DNA of 64,000 nt from Cupriavidus pauculus (lineage in GTDB: Bacteria > Pseudomonadota > Gammaproteobacteria > Burkholderiales > Burkholderiaceae): NCBI RefSeq assembly GCF_022179805.1, contig NZ_BPUO01000006.1:372001-436000 (forward strand). The letters are read 5' to 3'. The notes beneath the pieces were generated by a model. It searched no databases. It saw only the letters and a program-made list of their open reading frames with translations, and was not told the origin of the DNA. Shown here piece by piece: positions 39,308 to 49,294 of this stretch (positions are counted from its first letter, which is position 1; every line of letters starts with the position of its first letter). The position numbers and the translations under genes were made by a program.

Positions 39308-40255
39308 ATGCAACGTAGACATTTTCTTGGCGCCTCGGCCGCCATGCTGCTGACGGCCTGCTCGTTCGGGCCCAAGCCGGCGCCAACCGTTCCGCCCACG
39401 GTCGCGACCGTGCCGCCCGTCGCCCCTACCCCACGACCGATCCGTATCGGGCTCGCCCTGGGTGGCGGCGCCGCGCGTGGTTTTGCCCATATCGGCGTGA
39501 TTAAGGCACTCGAGGCGCAGGGCATCCATCCGGACATCGTGACCGGCACTAGCGCGGGCTCCGTGGTGGCCGCGCTCTATGCCACCGGCCTGGACGGCTT
39601 CCAGCTCAACAAGCTGGCGCTGACGATGGACGAAGCCGCCATCGCCGACTGGGCGTTGCCGTTTGGCACCAAGTTCGGCGGCTGGGTCAAGGGCGAGGCG
39701 CTGCAGAACTACGTGAACCGGCTGGTCAAGAACCGGCCGATCGAGGCCATGAAGCTGCCGCTCGGCATTGTCGCCACGGATCTCAAGACCGGCGAACGTA
39801 TCGTGTTCCGGCGCGGCAACACGGGCCAGGCCGTGCGCGCATCGAGCAGCGTGCCCGGTGTTTTCCAACCCGTGTCTATTGCGGGCCATGACTATGTAGA
39901 TGGTGGCCTGGTGGAGCCGGTACCGGTGGATGCGGCGCGCGAGATGGGCGCGGAGTTCGTGATTGCCGTCAATATCTCGGCCGACCCATCGAGCCAGAAG
40001 AACGGCGGGCAAAGCGGCGTGCTGCTGCAGACCACGGCGATCATGGGCCAGTCGATCAACCGGATGGCCCTGGCCCGCGCCGACGTGGTGATTCGCCCTG
40101 ACCTGCCCGACATGGGCGGCAGCGACTTTGCCTCGCGCAACCGCGCCATTCTGGCCGGTGAGCAGGCCACCTCCGCCGCGCTGAGCACGCTGCGCGAGAA
40201 ACTGGCAGCGGCACGGCTGCGTCCGGCACCGGCCGGGACGGTTGCCACGCAATAA
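39308..40255 (+). CDS. patatin-like phospholipase, predicted lipoprotein
   Basis: This 315-residue protein of the RssA/YchK-type patatin family has an oxyanion loop GGGAARG (52-58), nucleophile elbow GTSAG with Ser82, and the dyad aspartate in DGG at Asp198. The N-terminus MQRRHFLGASAAMLLTAC has a twin-arginine-like start and a lipobox ending at Cys18, so it may be exported by Tat and lipid-anchored. A Pro-rich linker (23-43) follows. The start at 39308 places this signal at the N-terminus; the frame is open to 39092. The substrate is unknown. Confidence 0.9.
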   Translation: MQRRHFLGASAAMLLTACSFGPKPAPTVPPTVATVPPVAPTPRPIRIGLALGGGAARGFAHIGVIKALEAQGIHPDIVTGTSAGSVVAALYATGLDGFQLNKLALTMDEAAIADWALPFGTKFGGWVKGEALQNYVNRLVKNRPIEAMKLPLGIVATDLKTGERIVFRRGNTGQAVRASSSVPGVFQPVSIAGHDYVDGGLVEPVPVDAAREMGAEFVIAVNISADPSSQKNGGQSGVLLQTTAIMGQSINRMALARADVVIRPDLPDMGGSDFASRNRAILAGEQATSAALSTLREKLAAARLRPAPAGTVATQ

Positions 40256-40364
40256 GCCGACCGCCTGGCAGGCAACCGCTGTCACATGTCTTGTCACATC
40301 GACCGCATCGACTGACAGGAATCGTCACCACGATGACAGAGGATGTCACCCTTTAGTGGGGTAA

Positions 40365-40378
40365 TTGTCTTAAGACAA
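40365..40378. promoter_or_regulatory. perfect 14-bp palindrome
   Basis: TTGTCTTAAGACAA is self-complementary. It lies in the gap between the converging patatin and NlpC/P60 genes, just before their shared terminator. The preceding 100 bp is rich in TGTCA and its complement. The function is not known. Confidence 0.4.
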
Positions 40379-40394
40379 GACATCTGTGGACAAT

Positions 40395-40424
40395 AAAAAA
40401 GGACTGCCGAGGCAGTCCTTTTTT
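40395..40424. terminator. bidirectional terminator between converging genes
   Basis: GGACTGCC (40401-40408) pairs with GGCAGTCC (40411-40418), with an A-run before and a T-run after. It can stop both the patatin transcript and the leftward NlpC/P60 transcript. Confidence 0.9.
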
Positions 40425-40439
40425 CGACCTGACGATGCG

Positions 40440-41114
40440 TCAACCACCAAACATCGTACGGCCCTGGGCATTCGGGTCGAAGCGCTTGAGCGTCTCGATC
40501 ATGCTGCCCGTGTTCTCTACCGAACCGCGTGCGGAATCGTCGATGCGGCGCGCGCCGTTATAGCGCGTGACCCAGTACGACGCACGCATATCGTCCACGC
40601 GGATCTTGCTGCCGGTGGACGGCGCGTGCACGAACTTGTTGTCGCCAATATAGATACCGACGTGCGAGAACGTGTGGCGCATCGTGTTGAAGAACACGAG
40701 GTCGCCCGGACGCAGCTCGTTGGCAGCCACGGTGGTGCCCACCTGGCTCATTTCGACGGAACGGCGCGGCAACATGAAGCCGAAGGTGTCGTTGAACACG
40801 TAGCGGACGAAACCGCTGCAGTCCAGACCCGATTCGGGGCTGTTACCGCCGAAGCGATAACGCACGCCAATCAGGCCCAGCGCGTTCATGACCAGGTCGC
40901 CAGCCTTGCTGGCAACGTTGCTGGTGGAGTTCATCACCGACGACAGCAAGCCGCGCTTGCCTTCCGGATGGGCGTCCGCATCAACGCGGGCTTCAATCCG
41001 GGCGTCCGGGTCCTTGAACACCGTATCCGCCAGCACTCCATTCGACACAGTCGCACCGCAGGCAATGGCAATTCCGATAGCGGCGCGCGCCAGGGAATGA
41101 AGTACCGTTTGCAT
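40440..41114 (-). CDS. NlpC/P60 peptidoglycan endopeptidase
   Basis: This 224-residue exported C40 peptidase has a signal peptide cleaved near ALAD/GVLAD at about residue 29. The catalytic triad is Cys99 (in LDCSGFVRYVF), His151 (FSHVGIYIG) and His163 (FVHAP). Such enzymes cut the peptide stems of peptidoglycan. The ATG at 41114 is preceded by CAGGAGAGCCA; residues upstream to 41327 lie in the leader. A strong promoter at 41299-41327 drives it. Confidence 0.92.
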   Translation of the reverse strand: MQTVLHSLARAAIGIAIACGATVSNGVLADTVFKDPDARIEARVDADAHPEGKRGLLSSVMNSTSNVASKAGDLVMNALGLIGVRYRFGGNSPESGLDCSGFVRYVFNDTFGFMLPRRSVEMSQVGTTVAANELRPGDLVFFNTMRHTFSHVGIYIGDNKFVHAPSTGSKIRVDDMRASYWVTRYNGARRIDDSARGSVENTGSMIETLKRFDPNAQGRTMFGG

Positions 41115-41298
41115 TGGCTCTCCTGATGATCGGACAAATCTGACCGCCAAATCAGACATTGACGGACAGCGTGAAAACATCAGGGCGGTACGTACGCAAG
41201 AAGTACGCCAGACCGACTGCACCAGCCGCGTGCAACTTCGACCTTCCCCAAGGTCTGCATGCGGCGGACGAACCACCCCCGATAAAACTCGTTGCGGG

Positions 41299-41327
41299 AT
41301 AGTAAAGGACCACCCTTGACGTGTCAA
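41299..41327 (-). promoter_or_regulatory. near-consensus sigma-70 promoter of the NlpC/P60 gene
   Basis: On the minus strand, a perfect -35 box TTGACA (41322-41327), a 17-nt spacer, and TACTAT (41299-41304) are present. The predicted leader is about 180 nt. The -35 lies inside TTGAC-AC-GTCAA, a short palindrome, so a repressor could act here. The 12-mer GACGTGTCAAAG at 41318-41329 recurs at 41429-41440, and GAGCTAGC occurs at 41352 and 41368. Confidence 0.82.
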
Positions 41328-41460
41328 AGATGGTTACAACTTTCCCGCAAAGAGCTAGCAAATCAACGAGCTAGCGTTAAAAACGCATTCTGTTTCTCGG
41401 AAACTTTATAAAGAAACCGTGTTACCGCGACGTGTCAAAGCGCGTTGCAATGCACATCAT

Positions 41461-43149
41461 TCAAGCCGCGCCCAACTGGGCAGCCGCCATAAGCTTTTTT
41501 GTATACGGATGCTGCGGTGCGCCAAGTACGGTTTCTGTCTCGCCCGATTCCACCACTTCACCGTTTTTCATCACGATGACTCGGTGCGCCATCGCACGAA
41601 TCACTGCAAGATCGTGGCTGATGAACAGGTAGCTGAGGTTGTACTTGTGCTGGAGTTGCGAAAGCAGCGCAAGCACCTGCTGCTGGATCGATACGTCAAG
41701 CGCCGAAGTCGGCTCATCCAGCACCAGCACCTGCGGTTTCAGGATCAGCACCCGCGCAATGGCAATACGCTGGCGCTGGCCACCCGAGAACTCGTGCGGA
41801 TAGCGGCCCAGCGCCGTGCGATCCAGGCCCACCTCGCGCAGCGCCTCGATCACACGCTCGCGCATGGCCTCCGCCGACAGGCCCGGCTGATGCAGCGCCA
41901 GCCCTTCCCCGACGATCTGCTCGATCGTCATGCGCGGCGACAGCGAGCCGAACGGGTCCTGGAACACCACCTGCATGCGCTTGCGCAGCGAGCTGCGTTC
42001 CTTTTGCGTGCAGGCGTCAAAGCTGCGGCCCAGGAACTGGATCGCCCCGCTGCTCTTGCGTTGCAGCGCCAGCACGGCATGCGCCAGCGTGGTCTTGCCG
42101 GAGCCAGACTCGCCGACGATGCCGACCGTCTCGCCCTCGCGCAACTGCAGCGTGACGTCCTTGACGGCGGCAAACGCTTCCTTGCCGAACCAGCCGGCAA
42201 TGCCGGGCCGCTTCTTCTGGTAGTTCACGCACAGCGCGTCGGTTTCCAGCAGCACCGGCGCCAGCGGCACCAGCGGCAACACCTCGCGCCGGGGCCGGCT
42301 GTCGATCAGCTTTTTCGTATAGGGATGGCGCGGATTGGCAAAGACTTCGGCCGTCTCGCCGGTTTCCACCAGCACGCCCTTTTCCATCACGCCCACCCGC
42401 TGCGCGAATGCTCGCACCATGTTCAGGTCGTGCGTGATCAGCATCACGGCCATGCCGAATTCCACTTGCAGGCTGCGCAGCAAGTCCAGGATCTGCGCGC
42501 GGATGGTGACGTCCAGCGCCGTGGTGGGTTCGTCGGCCAACAGCAGTTTCGGCCGGCAGGCCAGCGCCATGGCGATCATCGCGCGCTGGCGCTGGCCGCC
42601 CGACAACTGATGCGGAAAGCTGTTGAAGCGGTTGGCCGCGTCGCTGATGCCCGTGCGCTCCAGCAGCGCGATGGCCCGGTCGCGCGCCGCGCGCCGGTCC
42701 AGGCCCTCGTGCAGCGCCAGCGTCTCCACGATCTGGTTGCCGATCGTGTAGAGCGGGTTCAGCGCGGTCATCGGCTCCTGGAAGATCATGGCGATCTCCG
42801 ATCCGCGAATGCCGCGCATCTCGCGATCGGAGACCTCCAGCAGATCCTTGCCCTCGAAGCGGATGGCCCCGTGATAGTGCGCGTCTTCCACCAGCCGCAG
42901 CATGGCCAGCGCGGTCACGGTCTTGCCCGATCCCGATTCGCCGACCAGCGCATAGCGCTCGCCCGCGCGCAGATCGAAGCTGACATCGCGCACGGCACGC
43001 GTGGCGTGCTCACCATCGCCAAACGTTACCGACAGGCGTTCCACGCACATCAGCTTGGTGCCAGGCTCGGGCAGGTCCACCGGGTCCGGGAATACGTCGC
43101 TCAACGCGGTTGCAGCGGTAGCAGCGGTTGCAGGCGTCACCGAATTCAT
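41461..43149 (-). CDS. yejF: YejF-type ABC transporter, duplicated ATPase
   Basis: This 562-residue protein has two fused ATPase domains. Each has a Walker A GESGSGKT (residues 70-77 and 346-353), a signature (LSGGQRQR at 182-189 and FSGGQRQR) and a Walker B ([12 protein letters not shown] and [11 protein letters not shown]). It powers the Yej peptide importer with YejA, YejB and YejE. In E. coli this system takes up microcin C and similar peptides. The ATG at 43149 overlaps the yejE stop by 4 nt, so it is the last gene of the operon. The frame is open to 43491 inside yejE. Confidence 0.95.
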   Translation of the reverse strand: MNSVTPATAATAATALSDVFPDPVDLPEPGTKLMCVERLSVTFGDGEHATRAVRDVSFDLRAGERYALVGESGSGKTVTALAMLRLVEDAHYHGAIRFEGKDLLEVSDREMRGIRGSEIAMIFQEPMTALNPLYTIGNQIVETLALHEGLDRRAARDRAIALLERTGISDAANRFNSFPHQLSGGQRQRAMIAMALACRPKLLLADEPTTALDVTIRAQILDLLRSLQVEFGMAVMLITHDLNMVRAFAQRVGVMEKGVLVETGETAEVFANPRHPYTKKLIDSRPRREVLPLVPLAPVLLETDALCVNYQKKRPGIAGWFGKEAFAAVKDVTLQLREGETVGIVGESGSGKTTLAHAVLALQRKSSGAIQFLGRSFDACTQKERSSLRKRMQVVFQDPFGSLSPRMTIEQIVGEGLALHQPGLSAEAMRERVIEALREVGLDRTALGRYPHEFSGGQRQRIAIARVLILKPQVLVLDEPTSALDVSIQQQVLALLSQLQHKYNLSYLFISHDLAVIRAMAHRVIVMKNGEVVESGETETVLGAPQHPYTKKLMAAAQLGAA

Positions 43150-44279
43150 GGCGCGGCCTCCGCTGCCGTGCCGCCAGCCGGCACCTTGGGCTCCACGCGG
43201 CCGCGCAGCTGGGCCAGGCCCAGGCGCGTGTCGAAGGCGTCGCGCAGCGCATCGCCCATGAACGTGAGCAGCAGCAGTGTCACCACCAGCACCGCGAACG
43301 TCGACAGCGAGATCCACCATGCGTCGAGGTTGCCCTTGCCCTGCGCCAGCAGTTCGCCCAGGCTGGGCGTGGTGGGCGGAACGCCCAGGCCCAGGAAGTC
43401 CAGGCTGGTCAGCGCCAGGATGGCCGCGCTCATGCGGAACGGCAGGAACGTGATCACCGGCGTCAGGCTGTTGGGCAGGATATGCCGCCACATGATCTGC
43501 ACGTTCGACAGCCCCAGCGCGCGCGCCGCCTTCACGTAGTCGAGCGAACGGTTGCGGTAGAACTCGGCACGCACGTAGTCGGACAGCCCCATCCAGCCGA
43601 ACAGCGACAGCAGGATGATCAGCAGCGCCAGGCTCGGCTCGAAGATCGACGCGAAGATGATCAGCAGGTACAGCTCGGGCATCGAACTCCAGATCTCGAT
43701 GGCCCGCTGCGAAAACAGGTCGAAACGCCCGCCGAAAAAGCCCATCAGGGCGCCCGTCAGCGTACCGATCAGCACCCCGATGACGGTCAGCGCCAGCCCG
43801 AACAGCACCGACACGCGAAAGCCGTACAACAGCCGCGCCAGCACGTCGCGCCCCCGGTCGTCAGTGCCCAGCCAGTTGTCGGCCGACGGCGGCGCAGGGT
43901 TCGGCTCCTTGGCGAAGTAGTTGATCGAATCGTAGGAATAGGGATTCGGCGGATAAATGGCGAAATTACCATTCGACGTGATCCGGTCACGGATGAACGG
44001 GTCCAGATAGTCGGCTCGCGTCGGAAAGTCGCCGTCGAACGCGGTTTCCGGGTAGGTCTTGACGATCGGGAAGTAGTACTCGCCCTTGTATCGCACCACC
44101 AGCGGCCGATCGCTCGACAACAGTTCGGCGCCCATGCTCAGCACGAACAGGATCACGAACAGGATCAGGCTCCAGTGGCCAAGCCGGTTGCGGCGAAAGC
44201 GCTGCCAGGCGCGCTGGCGCGGCGACAGCGAATGCGGCAAGCCGTTGCCGGCCACCGCCCGTTTGGGGCCGAATCTCAT
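43146..44279 (-). CDS. yejE: YejE-type ABC transporter permease
   Basis: This 377-residue inner-membrane permease has an N-terminal OppC-type segment (SLILFVILFVLSMGAE), a long periplasmic loop and a C-terminal permease core with an ATPase-contact loop (KAARALGLSNVQIMWRHILP). Length and loop match YejE. It overlaps yejB and yejF by 4 nt each, a fully coupled operon yejABEF. Confidence 0.95.
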   Translation of the reverse strand: MRFGPKRAVAGNGLPHSLSPRQRAWQRFRRNRLGHWSLILFVILFVLSMGAELLSSDRPLVVRYKGEYYFPIVKTYPETAFDGDFPTRADYLDPFIRDRITSNGNFAIYPPNPYSYDSINYFAKEPNPAPPSADNWLGTDDRGRDVLARLLYGFRVSVLFGLALTVIGVLIGTLTGALMGFFGGRFDLFSQRAIEIWSSMPELYLLIIFASIFEPSLALLIILLSLFGWMGLSDYVRAEFYRNRSLDYVKAARALGLSNVQIMWRHILPNSLTPVITFLPFRMSAAILALTSLDFLGLGVPPTTPSLGELLAQGKGNLDAWWISLSTFAVLVVTLLLLTFMGDALRDAFDTRLGLAQLRGRVEPKVPAGGTAAEAAP

Positions 44280-45325
44280 CGGTGCATCCCCTCGAAATGA
44301 ATGCGCGGATCCACCATGACGTAGCAGACGTCCGAAATCAGGCGCGTCACGAGCCCGATCAGCGTGAACAGGTAAAGCGTGCCCAGCACCACCGGATAGT
44401 CGCGGCGCAGCACGGCTTCATAGGAAAGCAGGCCCAGGCCGTCGAGCGAGAACAGCGTCTCGATCAGCAGCGAACCGGTGAAGAACGCGCCGATGAACGC
44501 AGCCGGAAAGCCCGTGACCAGCGGAATCAGTGCATTGCGGAACACATGCTTCCACAGCACGCGTCGCTCCGACAAACCCTTGGCGCGGGCGGTCAGCACA
44601 TACTGCTTGCGGATTTCCTCGAGGAACGCGTTCTTGGTCAGCATCGTCACCACGGCGAAACTGCCCACCACCGACGCGGTGATCGGCAGCACCAGGTGCC
44701 ACAGGTAATCCATGACCTTGCCCATCATCGACATCTGGGCCCAGTCGTCGGAAGTCAGACCGCGCAGCGGAAACCACTGCACGAACGTACCGCCGCCGAA
44801 CAGCACCAGCAGCAGCACGCCCAGCACGAATCCGGGAATGGCATAGCCCACCAGCACGATCATGCTGCTGATCACGTCGAAACGACTGCCCGCCCGGATC
44901 GCCTTGGAGATGCCGAGCGGCACCGATATCAGGTAGGTCAGGAAGAATGTCCATAGCCCCAGGCTGATCGACACCGGCAGCTTGGACTTCACCAGCTCCC
45001 ACACGCTGCGGTGCTGGAAGTAGCTCTGCCCCAAGTCGAATTGGGCAAACCGCTTGAGCATCATGAAATAGCGCTCCAGCGGCGGTTTGTCGAAACCGTA
45101 GAGCGCCTGGATTTCCTTGATCTTGTCCGGGTCCACGCCACGCCGGCCGCGGTATTCCGCGCCGCCGCCGCTGGCTTCGCCGCCAGCGCCACGGCCCTTC
45201 ATTTCGAGCATCATCTGCTCGACCGGGCCGCCCGGCACGAACTGGATCACAACAAAGGTCAGCGTCACCACCCCGACCAGCGTCGGGATCATCAGCAGGA
45301 TGCGCTTCAGCAGATAGGCAAGCAT
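44276..45325 (-). CDS. yejB: YejB-type ABC transporter permease
   Basis: This 349-residue DppB/OppB-type permease starts MLAYLLKRILLMIPTLVGVV, the classic N-terminus of this family. It has a Gly/Arg-rich insert of about 25 residues (near 45-65) typical of YejB. The core has the contact loop TARAKGLSERRVLWKHVFRN. It lies 27 nt after yejA and overlaps yejE by 4 nt. Confidence 0.95.
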   Translation of the reverse strand: MLAYLLKRILLMIPTLVGVVTLTFVVIQFVPGGPVEQMMLEMKGRGAGGEASGGGAEYRGRRGVDPDKIKEIQALYGFDKPPLERYFMMLKRFAQFDLGQSYFQHRSVWELVKSKLPVSISLGLWTFFLTYLISVPLGISKAIRAGSRFDVISSMIVLVGYAIPGFVLGVLLLVLFGGGTFVQWFPLRGLTSDDWAQMSMMGKVMDYLWHLVLPITASVVGSFAVVTMLTKNAFLEEIRKQYVLTARAKGLSERRVLWKHVFRNALIPLVTGFPAAFIGAFFTGSLLIETLFSLDGLGLLSYEAVLRRDYPVVLGTLYLFTLIGLVTRLISDVCYVMVDPRIHFEGMHR

Positions 45326-45352
45326 TGGCCGTCCGTTTGAGGGGTGACTGGA

Positions 45353-47239
45353 TTACTGGGTCTTCGGCGCCAGGTCGCGGCGCCACCAGCTAGACAGGAT
45401 CCAGCCCTCCGCGGTGTAGAAGTACGGCAGGCGCGTCGGGTACGACAGCTCCTTGCGGTACGACACACGATGAAAGGCACTGTACCAGTTTGGCACGATG
45501 TAGTAGCCGTGCATCAGCACGCGGTCCAGCGCACGGCCGGCGGTGACCAGCTCGTCGCGCGTCTCGGCGTGCAGCACGGCGTCCACCAGCTTGTCCACGG
45601 CTTGCGATTTCAGGCCGAACAGGTTGTCCGATCCCGGCATCGCGGCCGCCTCGCTGGAAAATCGGTCGCGCAGCTCGTTGCCCGGGCTCTGCGAATCCGG
45701 GAAGCGTATCGACACCATGTCGAAGTCGAAATCTTCCAGACGCTTCTGGTACAGGGCAAAGTCGGTGGTGCGCTGGTGCACCTCGATGCCGAGCTTCTCG
45801 AGGTTGCGCACGTAGGCCGTGATGACGCGGCTCATCGCCCCGCCATCGTCCAGGAACTCGAAGACCATCGGCTCGCCCTTGGCGTTGCGCAGCGCGCCGT
45901 CGTCATAGGTCCAGCCGGCCTGTGCCAGCAGGCGACGCGCATCGCGCAGGTTGTCGCGCAGGGATCGCGGTGCATTCGTGCTCGGCTGCACCACGTCGGC
46001 GCCGAACACCTCCGCCGGCAACTGCGCGCGCAACGGGTCCAGCAGCTTCATCTCGCCCGCGCCGGGCTTGCCGTCGAACGTGGCGCTGGCGGCCAGTTCG
46101 CTGTTCGAGAACCAGCTATCGAGCCGCTTGTAGGCGCCATAGAACAACTGGCGATTCAGCCATTCGAAGTCCAGCGCCAGAATCAGCGCGCGGCGTACGC
46201 GCACGTCCTGGAACATCGGCTTGCGCATGTTCATGACAAAGCCCTGCATGCCGGCGCCGTTGCGGTGCGGGAATTCGGTCTTGATCAGGTCGCCGTCGCG
46301 GAACTTGGTGCCGACATAGCTTTTTGCCCAGTTCTTCGACCGGTATTCCACGATCGCGTCGAACTCGCCCGCCTTGAAGGCCTCCAGCTTGGCGGTCTCG
46401 TCCTTGTACAGCCGGTAGACCACGCGTCCGAAGTTGAACGTACCGCGCCGCACGTTCAGGTTCTTGCCCCAGTAGTTCGGATCGCGCTGAAACACGATGC
46501 CGCGCCCGGCGTCGTAGCGCTCGATCTTGTACGGCCCGCTGGTGATCGGTTCCTCGAATGTCAGCTTCTCGAATGGCACCTTGGTGGTCCACTTTTTCGA
46601 GAACACGGGCAACTGGCCAACGATCAGCGGCAATTCGGCGTTGCGTTGCTTGAAGTCAAACCGAATTGACCGTTCGCCGGTCACCACCACCGCTTTCACG
46701 TCGGTGCACATGCTGCGATAGCCCGGGCTGGCGGCCTTGCTCATCAGCATGTCGTAGGAATACTTCACGTCCGCGGCCAGTACCGGATCGCCATTGACGA
46801 AGCGCGCCTCGGGGCGGATATGGAAGGTCACGGACAACTGGTCCGGCGCCACCGTCACGTCGTCGGCCAGCAAGCCATAGGCGCTGGCGGTCTCGTCGGC
46901 GCTGCTGATCAGCAGCGTTTCGAACATCAGCGACGTCAGGCCCGGCGCCGAGGTGCCCTTGAGCGTGAACGGGTTGAACTTGTCGAAACTGGTGCGGCGG
47001 TCAGGATTGGCCAGCGTCAGCGTGCCTCCTTGCGGGGCATTGGCGTTGACGTACTCGAATTGCGGGAAGTTGGGCGGGTACTTGAGATCGCCATGAAGCG
47101 CGAAACCGTGCGCGGCATGTCCCGCTACGGGAAAACCCGAAGCCAGCACGCTCAACAGTGCCAGCGCCCAATGCACCACCGCGCGGCGACGGAAGCACTG
47201 CCCTGCCGCCAGAAGCGGCCAACGTGCATGAATCAGCAT
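45353..47239 (-). CDS. yejA: YejA-type periplasmic peptide-binding protein
   Basis: This 628-residue SBP family 5 receptor has a signal peptide that cleaves near GHAAHG at about residue 43, after a basic stretch. Family features include [32 protein letters not shown] and [11 protein letters not shown]. It captures oligopeptides for YejBEF. I chose the ATG at 47239 because it begins the signal sequence; the frame is open to 47338. It is the first gene of the operon and diverges from fabI, 214 bp away. Confidence 0.95.
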   Translation of the reverse strand: MLIHARWPLLAAGQCFRRRAVVHWALALLSVLASGFPVAGHAAHGFALHGDLKYPPNFPQFEYVNANAPQGGTLTLANPDRRTSFDKFNPFTLKGTSAPGLTSLMFETLLISSADETASAYGLLADDVTVAPDQLSVTFHIRPEARFVNGDPVLAADVKYSYDMLMSKAASPGYRSMCTDVKAVVVTGERSIRFDFKQRNAELPLIVGQLPVFSKKWTTKVPFEKLTFEEPITSGPYKIERYDAGRGIVFQRDPNYWGKNLNVRRGTFNFGRVVYRLYKDETAKLEAFKAGEFDAIVEYRSKNWAKSYVGTKFRDGDLIKTEFPHRNGAGMQGFVMNMRKPMFQDVRVRRALILALDFEWLNRQLFYGAYKRLDSWFSNSELAASATFDGKPGAGEMKLLDPLRAQLPAEVFGADVVQPSTNAPRSLRDNLRDARRLLAQAGWTYDDGALRNAKGEPMVFEFLDDGGAMSRVITAYVRNLEKLGIEVHQRTTDFALYQKRLEDFDFDMVSIRFPDSQSPGNELRDRFSSEAAAMPGSDNLFGLKSQAVDKLVDAVLHAETRDELVTAGRALDRVLMHGYYIVPNWYSAFHRVSYRKELSYPTRLPYFYTAEGWILSSWWRRDLAPKTQ

Positions 47240-47280
47240 CCGGTTGCAGACCTCCACAATGCCCGAGACAGCCCGGCGGC

Positions 47281-47308
47281 TTGTGGCCGGGCGAAGTTGT
47301 GCGACAAT
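47281..47308 (+). promoter_or_regulatory. candidate fabI promoter
   Basis: TTGTGG at 47281-47286, a 16-nt spacer and GACAAT at 47303-47308 form a moderate sigma-70 match about 146 nt upstream of fabI. Confidence 0.4.
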
Positions 47309-47453
47309 TTTACATGCGTTCGGGTGGCGCCCAGCCATCCGGACATTCCCTCTACGCGGCGCAACAAAGAGCGGGGATTATCTCCCCGCCGTGCAGCGGA
47401 CACGGGCCAGTGCACGAAGCATGCCCGTCCCCACAAACATCTTGGAGAAATTA

Positions 47454-48236
47454 ATGGGATTTCTGGCAGGTAAGCGGATCCTGATTACGGGCTTGCTCTC
47501 GAATCGTTCCATCGCCTATGGCATTGCCTCGGCTTGCAAGCGCGAAGGCGCCGAACTGGCGTTCACATATGTGGGCGAACGTTTCAAGGACCGCATCACG
47601 GACTTCGCCAAGGAATTCGGCTCCGACATGATCTACGAATGCGACGTGAGCAGCGACGAGCAGATCGCCGCGACATTCGCCGCATTGGGGCAGCGCTGGG
47701 AAAAATTCGACGGTCTGGTGCATTCGATCGGTTTTGCACCGCGCGAAGCCATCGCCGGCGATTTCCTGGACGGCCTGTCGCGCGAGGGCTTCCGTATTGC
47801 CCACGACATCTCGGCCTACAGCTTCCCGGCCCTGGCCAAGGCTGCCATGCCGCTGCTCAATGACAAGGCATCGCTGCTGACGCTGACGTACCTGGGCGCC
47901 GAACGCGTGGTACCGAACTACAACACGATGGGCCTGGCCAAGGCGTCGCTGGAAGCCAGCGTGCGCTACCTGGCATCGGCCGTGGGCCCCAAGGGCATGC
48001 GCGCCAACGGCATTTCGGCTGGCCCGATCAAGACCCTGGCCGCCTCGGGCATCAAGGACTTCGGCCGCCTGCTCAAGCATTTCGAGGACGTGGCACCGAT
48101 GCGCCGCAACGTGACGATCGAGGAAGTCGGCAATGTGGCCGCGTTCCTGCTGTCGGACCTGGCCAGCGGCGTGACCGGTGAGATCACCTACGTCGATGGC
48201 GGCTACAACATCGTCGGCACCGCCGTCGACGAGTAA
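47454..48236 (+). CDS. fabI: enoyl-ACP reductase FabI
   Basis: This 260-residue NADH-dependent enzyme does the last reduction of each fatty-acid elongation cycle. The catalytic Tyr156 and Lys163 (YNTMGLAK) and Tyr146 (TLTYLG) fall at the same numbers as in E. coli FabI. Gly93 of the triclosan-binding SIGF is also kept, which predicts sensitivity to that inhibitor. The ATG at 47454 is preceded by TTGGAGAAATTA; the frame is open to 47244. A strong terminator follows. Confidence 0.97.
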   Translation: MGFLAGKRILITGLLSNRSIAYGIASACKREGAELAFTYVGERFKDRITDFAKEFGSDMIYECDVSSDEQIAATFAALGQRWEKFDGLVHSIGFAPREAIAGDFLDGLSREGFRIAHDISAYSFPALAKAAMPLLNDKASLLTLTYLGAERVVPNYNTMGLAKASLEASVRYLASAVGPKGMRANGISAGPIKTLAASGIKDFGRLLKHFEDVAPMRRNVTIEEVGNVAAFLLSDLASGVTGEITYVDGGYNIVGTAVDE

Positions 48237-48255
48237 GCCTGCCCCGGCATATCGA

Positions 48256-48280
48256 GCGCCCCGCCGGGGCGCTTTTTTTT
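48256..48280 (+). terminator. terminator after fabI
   Basis: GCGCCCC (48256-48262) pairs with GGGGCGC (48266-48272) around GCC, followed by eight T residues. Confidence 0.93.
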
Positions 48281-48297
48281 CGCCCCTTTTCCACCCG

Positions 48298-49194
48298 TCA
48301 CATCCGCGCCACCGCCTCGATCACGGCCACCGCCCGCTCCGCCGCCGGCGACAGCGTCCGCTGCGCCAGTCGCACAACCGCAAACTGCATCGGCACCGCA
48401 GGTAGTTCTGGCACATCCAAGCTGACCAGCTGCCCGCTCTCGACCTCGTCGCGCACGGCCCGTGCCGGCGCCAGCAGCAGCGCGTCAGCCTGCCGCACCA
48501 GGTGGGTCAGCGCCCGGAAGTCGTTGCTTTCCACCTGAAACGGCAGCTCCTCGCCCGGCTTGCAACGCAGCAGCTTGCGCAGCCGCTCATGCGTTTCTGG
48601 CGGAAATACCACCGACACCAGCGCCGCCTCGCGCAGCGTCCCCAGGCTCACCGGCCCCGCCAGCATCGGGTGCCCTGCCCTAACGAATACGCCGCCCGGG
48701 CCGGCGGGCAGGCGCACGACTTCCAGCTCGGCGGCCGTCGGCACGGTACTTTGCTCGATCACCACGAAGTCCACCTGCTCGGCGCGCAAGGCATCCAGCA
48801 ATGCGCCGGGGTGGCTGACCTCGGTGGCGATCCGCAGCTTCGGCCACTGCTGGTGCAGTTGGCACAGCAGTTCGGGCAACAGGATGGCGGCCGGAAAGGC
48901 CCCCAGCCCAATCTGTACGCTGCCAATCTCGTGCTGCCGCACCAGCGCCAGGTCGCGCGCCAGGCAGCCCGATTCGAACAAAATGCGCCGCGCGCGCTCG
49001 GTCACCATGCGCCCCACCGTGGTCAGCGTGACTCCGCGCGCGCCCCGGTCGAACAGCACCGCGCCGGCTTCGTACTCCAGCGCCTGAATGCTGCGGGTCA
49101 GCGCCGGCTGGCTCAAATGCACGCGCCGCGCCGCTGCCGCCAGCGAGCCCTCTTCCGCCACCGCCACCAGATGTTCGAGCCGTTTCAGGTTCAT
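48298..49194 (-). CDS. LysR-family regulator, likely regulator of the sulfatase operon
   Basis: This 298-residue regulator has an N-terminal HTH (EGSLAAAARRVHLSQPALTRS at about 15-35, given as shorter motif AAAARRVHLSQPALTRS) and a LysR effector domain. It diverges from the alkylsulfatase gene with 100 bp between the starts, the usual LysR arrangement. In that gap ATTGC (49210-49214) and GCAAT (49230-49234) form an inverted repeat that could be its site. In Pseudomonas a LysR protein, SdsB, controls the sdsA1 alkylsulfatase; an equal role here is inferred from position. Confidence 0.9.
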   Translation of the reverse strand: MNLKRLEHLVAVAEEGSLAAAARRVHLSQPALTRSIQALEYEAGAVLFDRGARGVTLTTVGRMVTERARRILFESGCLARDLALVRQHEIGSVQIGLGAFPAAILLPELLCQLHQQWPKLRIATEVSHPGALLDALRAEQVDFVVIEQSTVPTAAELEVVRLPAGPGGVFVRAGHPMLAGPVSLGTLREAALVSVVFPPETHERLRKLLRCKPGEELPFQVESNDFRALTHLVRQADALLLAPARAVRDEVESGQLVSLDVPELPAVPMQFAVVRLAQRTLSPAAERAVAVIEAVARM

Positions 49195-49209
49195 GTATGC
49201 GTCCTACGC

Positions 49210-49234
49210 ATTGCTGCGATATAAACTTTGCAAT
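49210..49234. promoter_or_regulatory. candidate LysR site in divergent promoter
   Basis: ATTGC and GCAAT are separated by a 15-nt AT-rich spacer, between the divergent LysR and sulfatase genes. The arms are short, so confidence is limited. Confidence 0.35.
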
Positions 49235-49294
49235 TGAATTATAGGTCGCAGCCGTTTTCAATAGACGCCTTGTCCAATCGAGGAGTCGATTTCC

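Noticed and set aside
41419..43539. 706-residue open frame antisense to yejF
   Set aside because: It is a shadow of the duplicated ATPase gene, which has all ABC motifs on the other strand.
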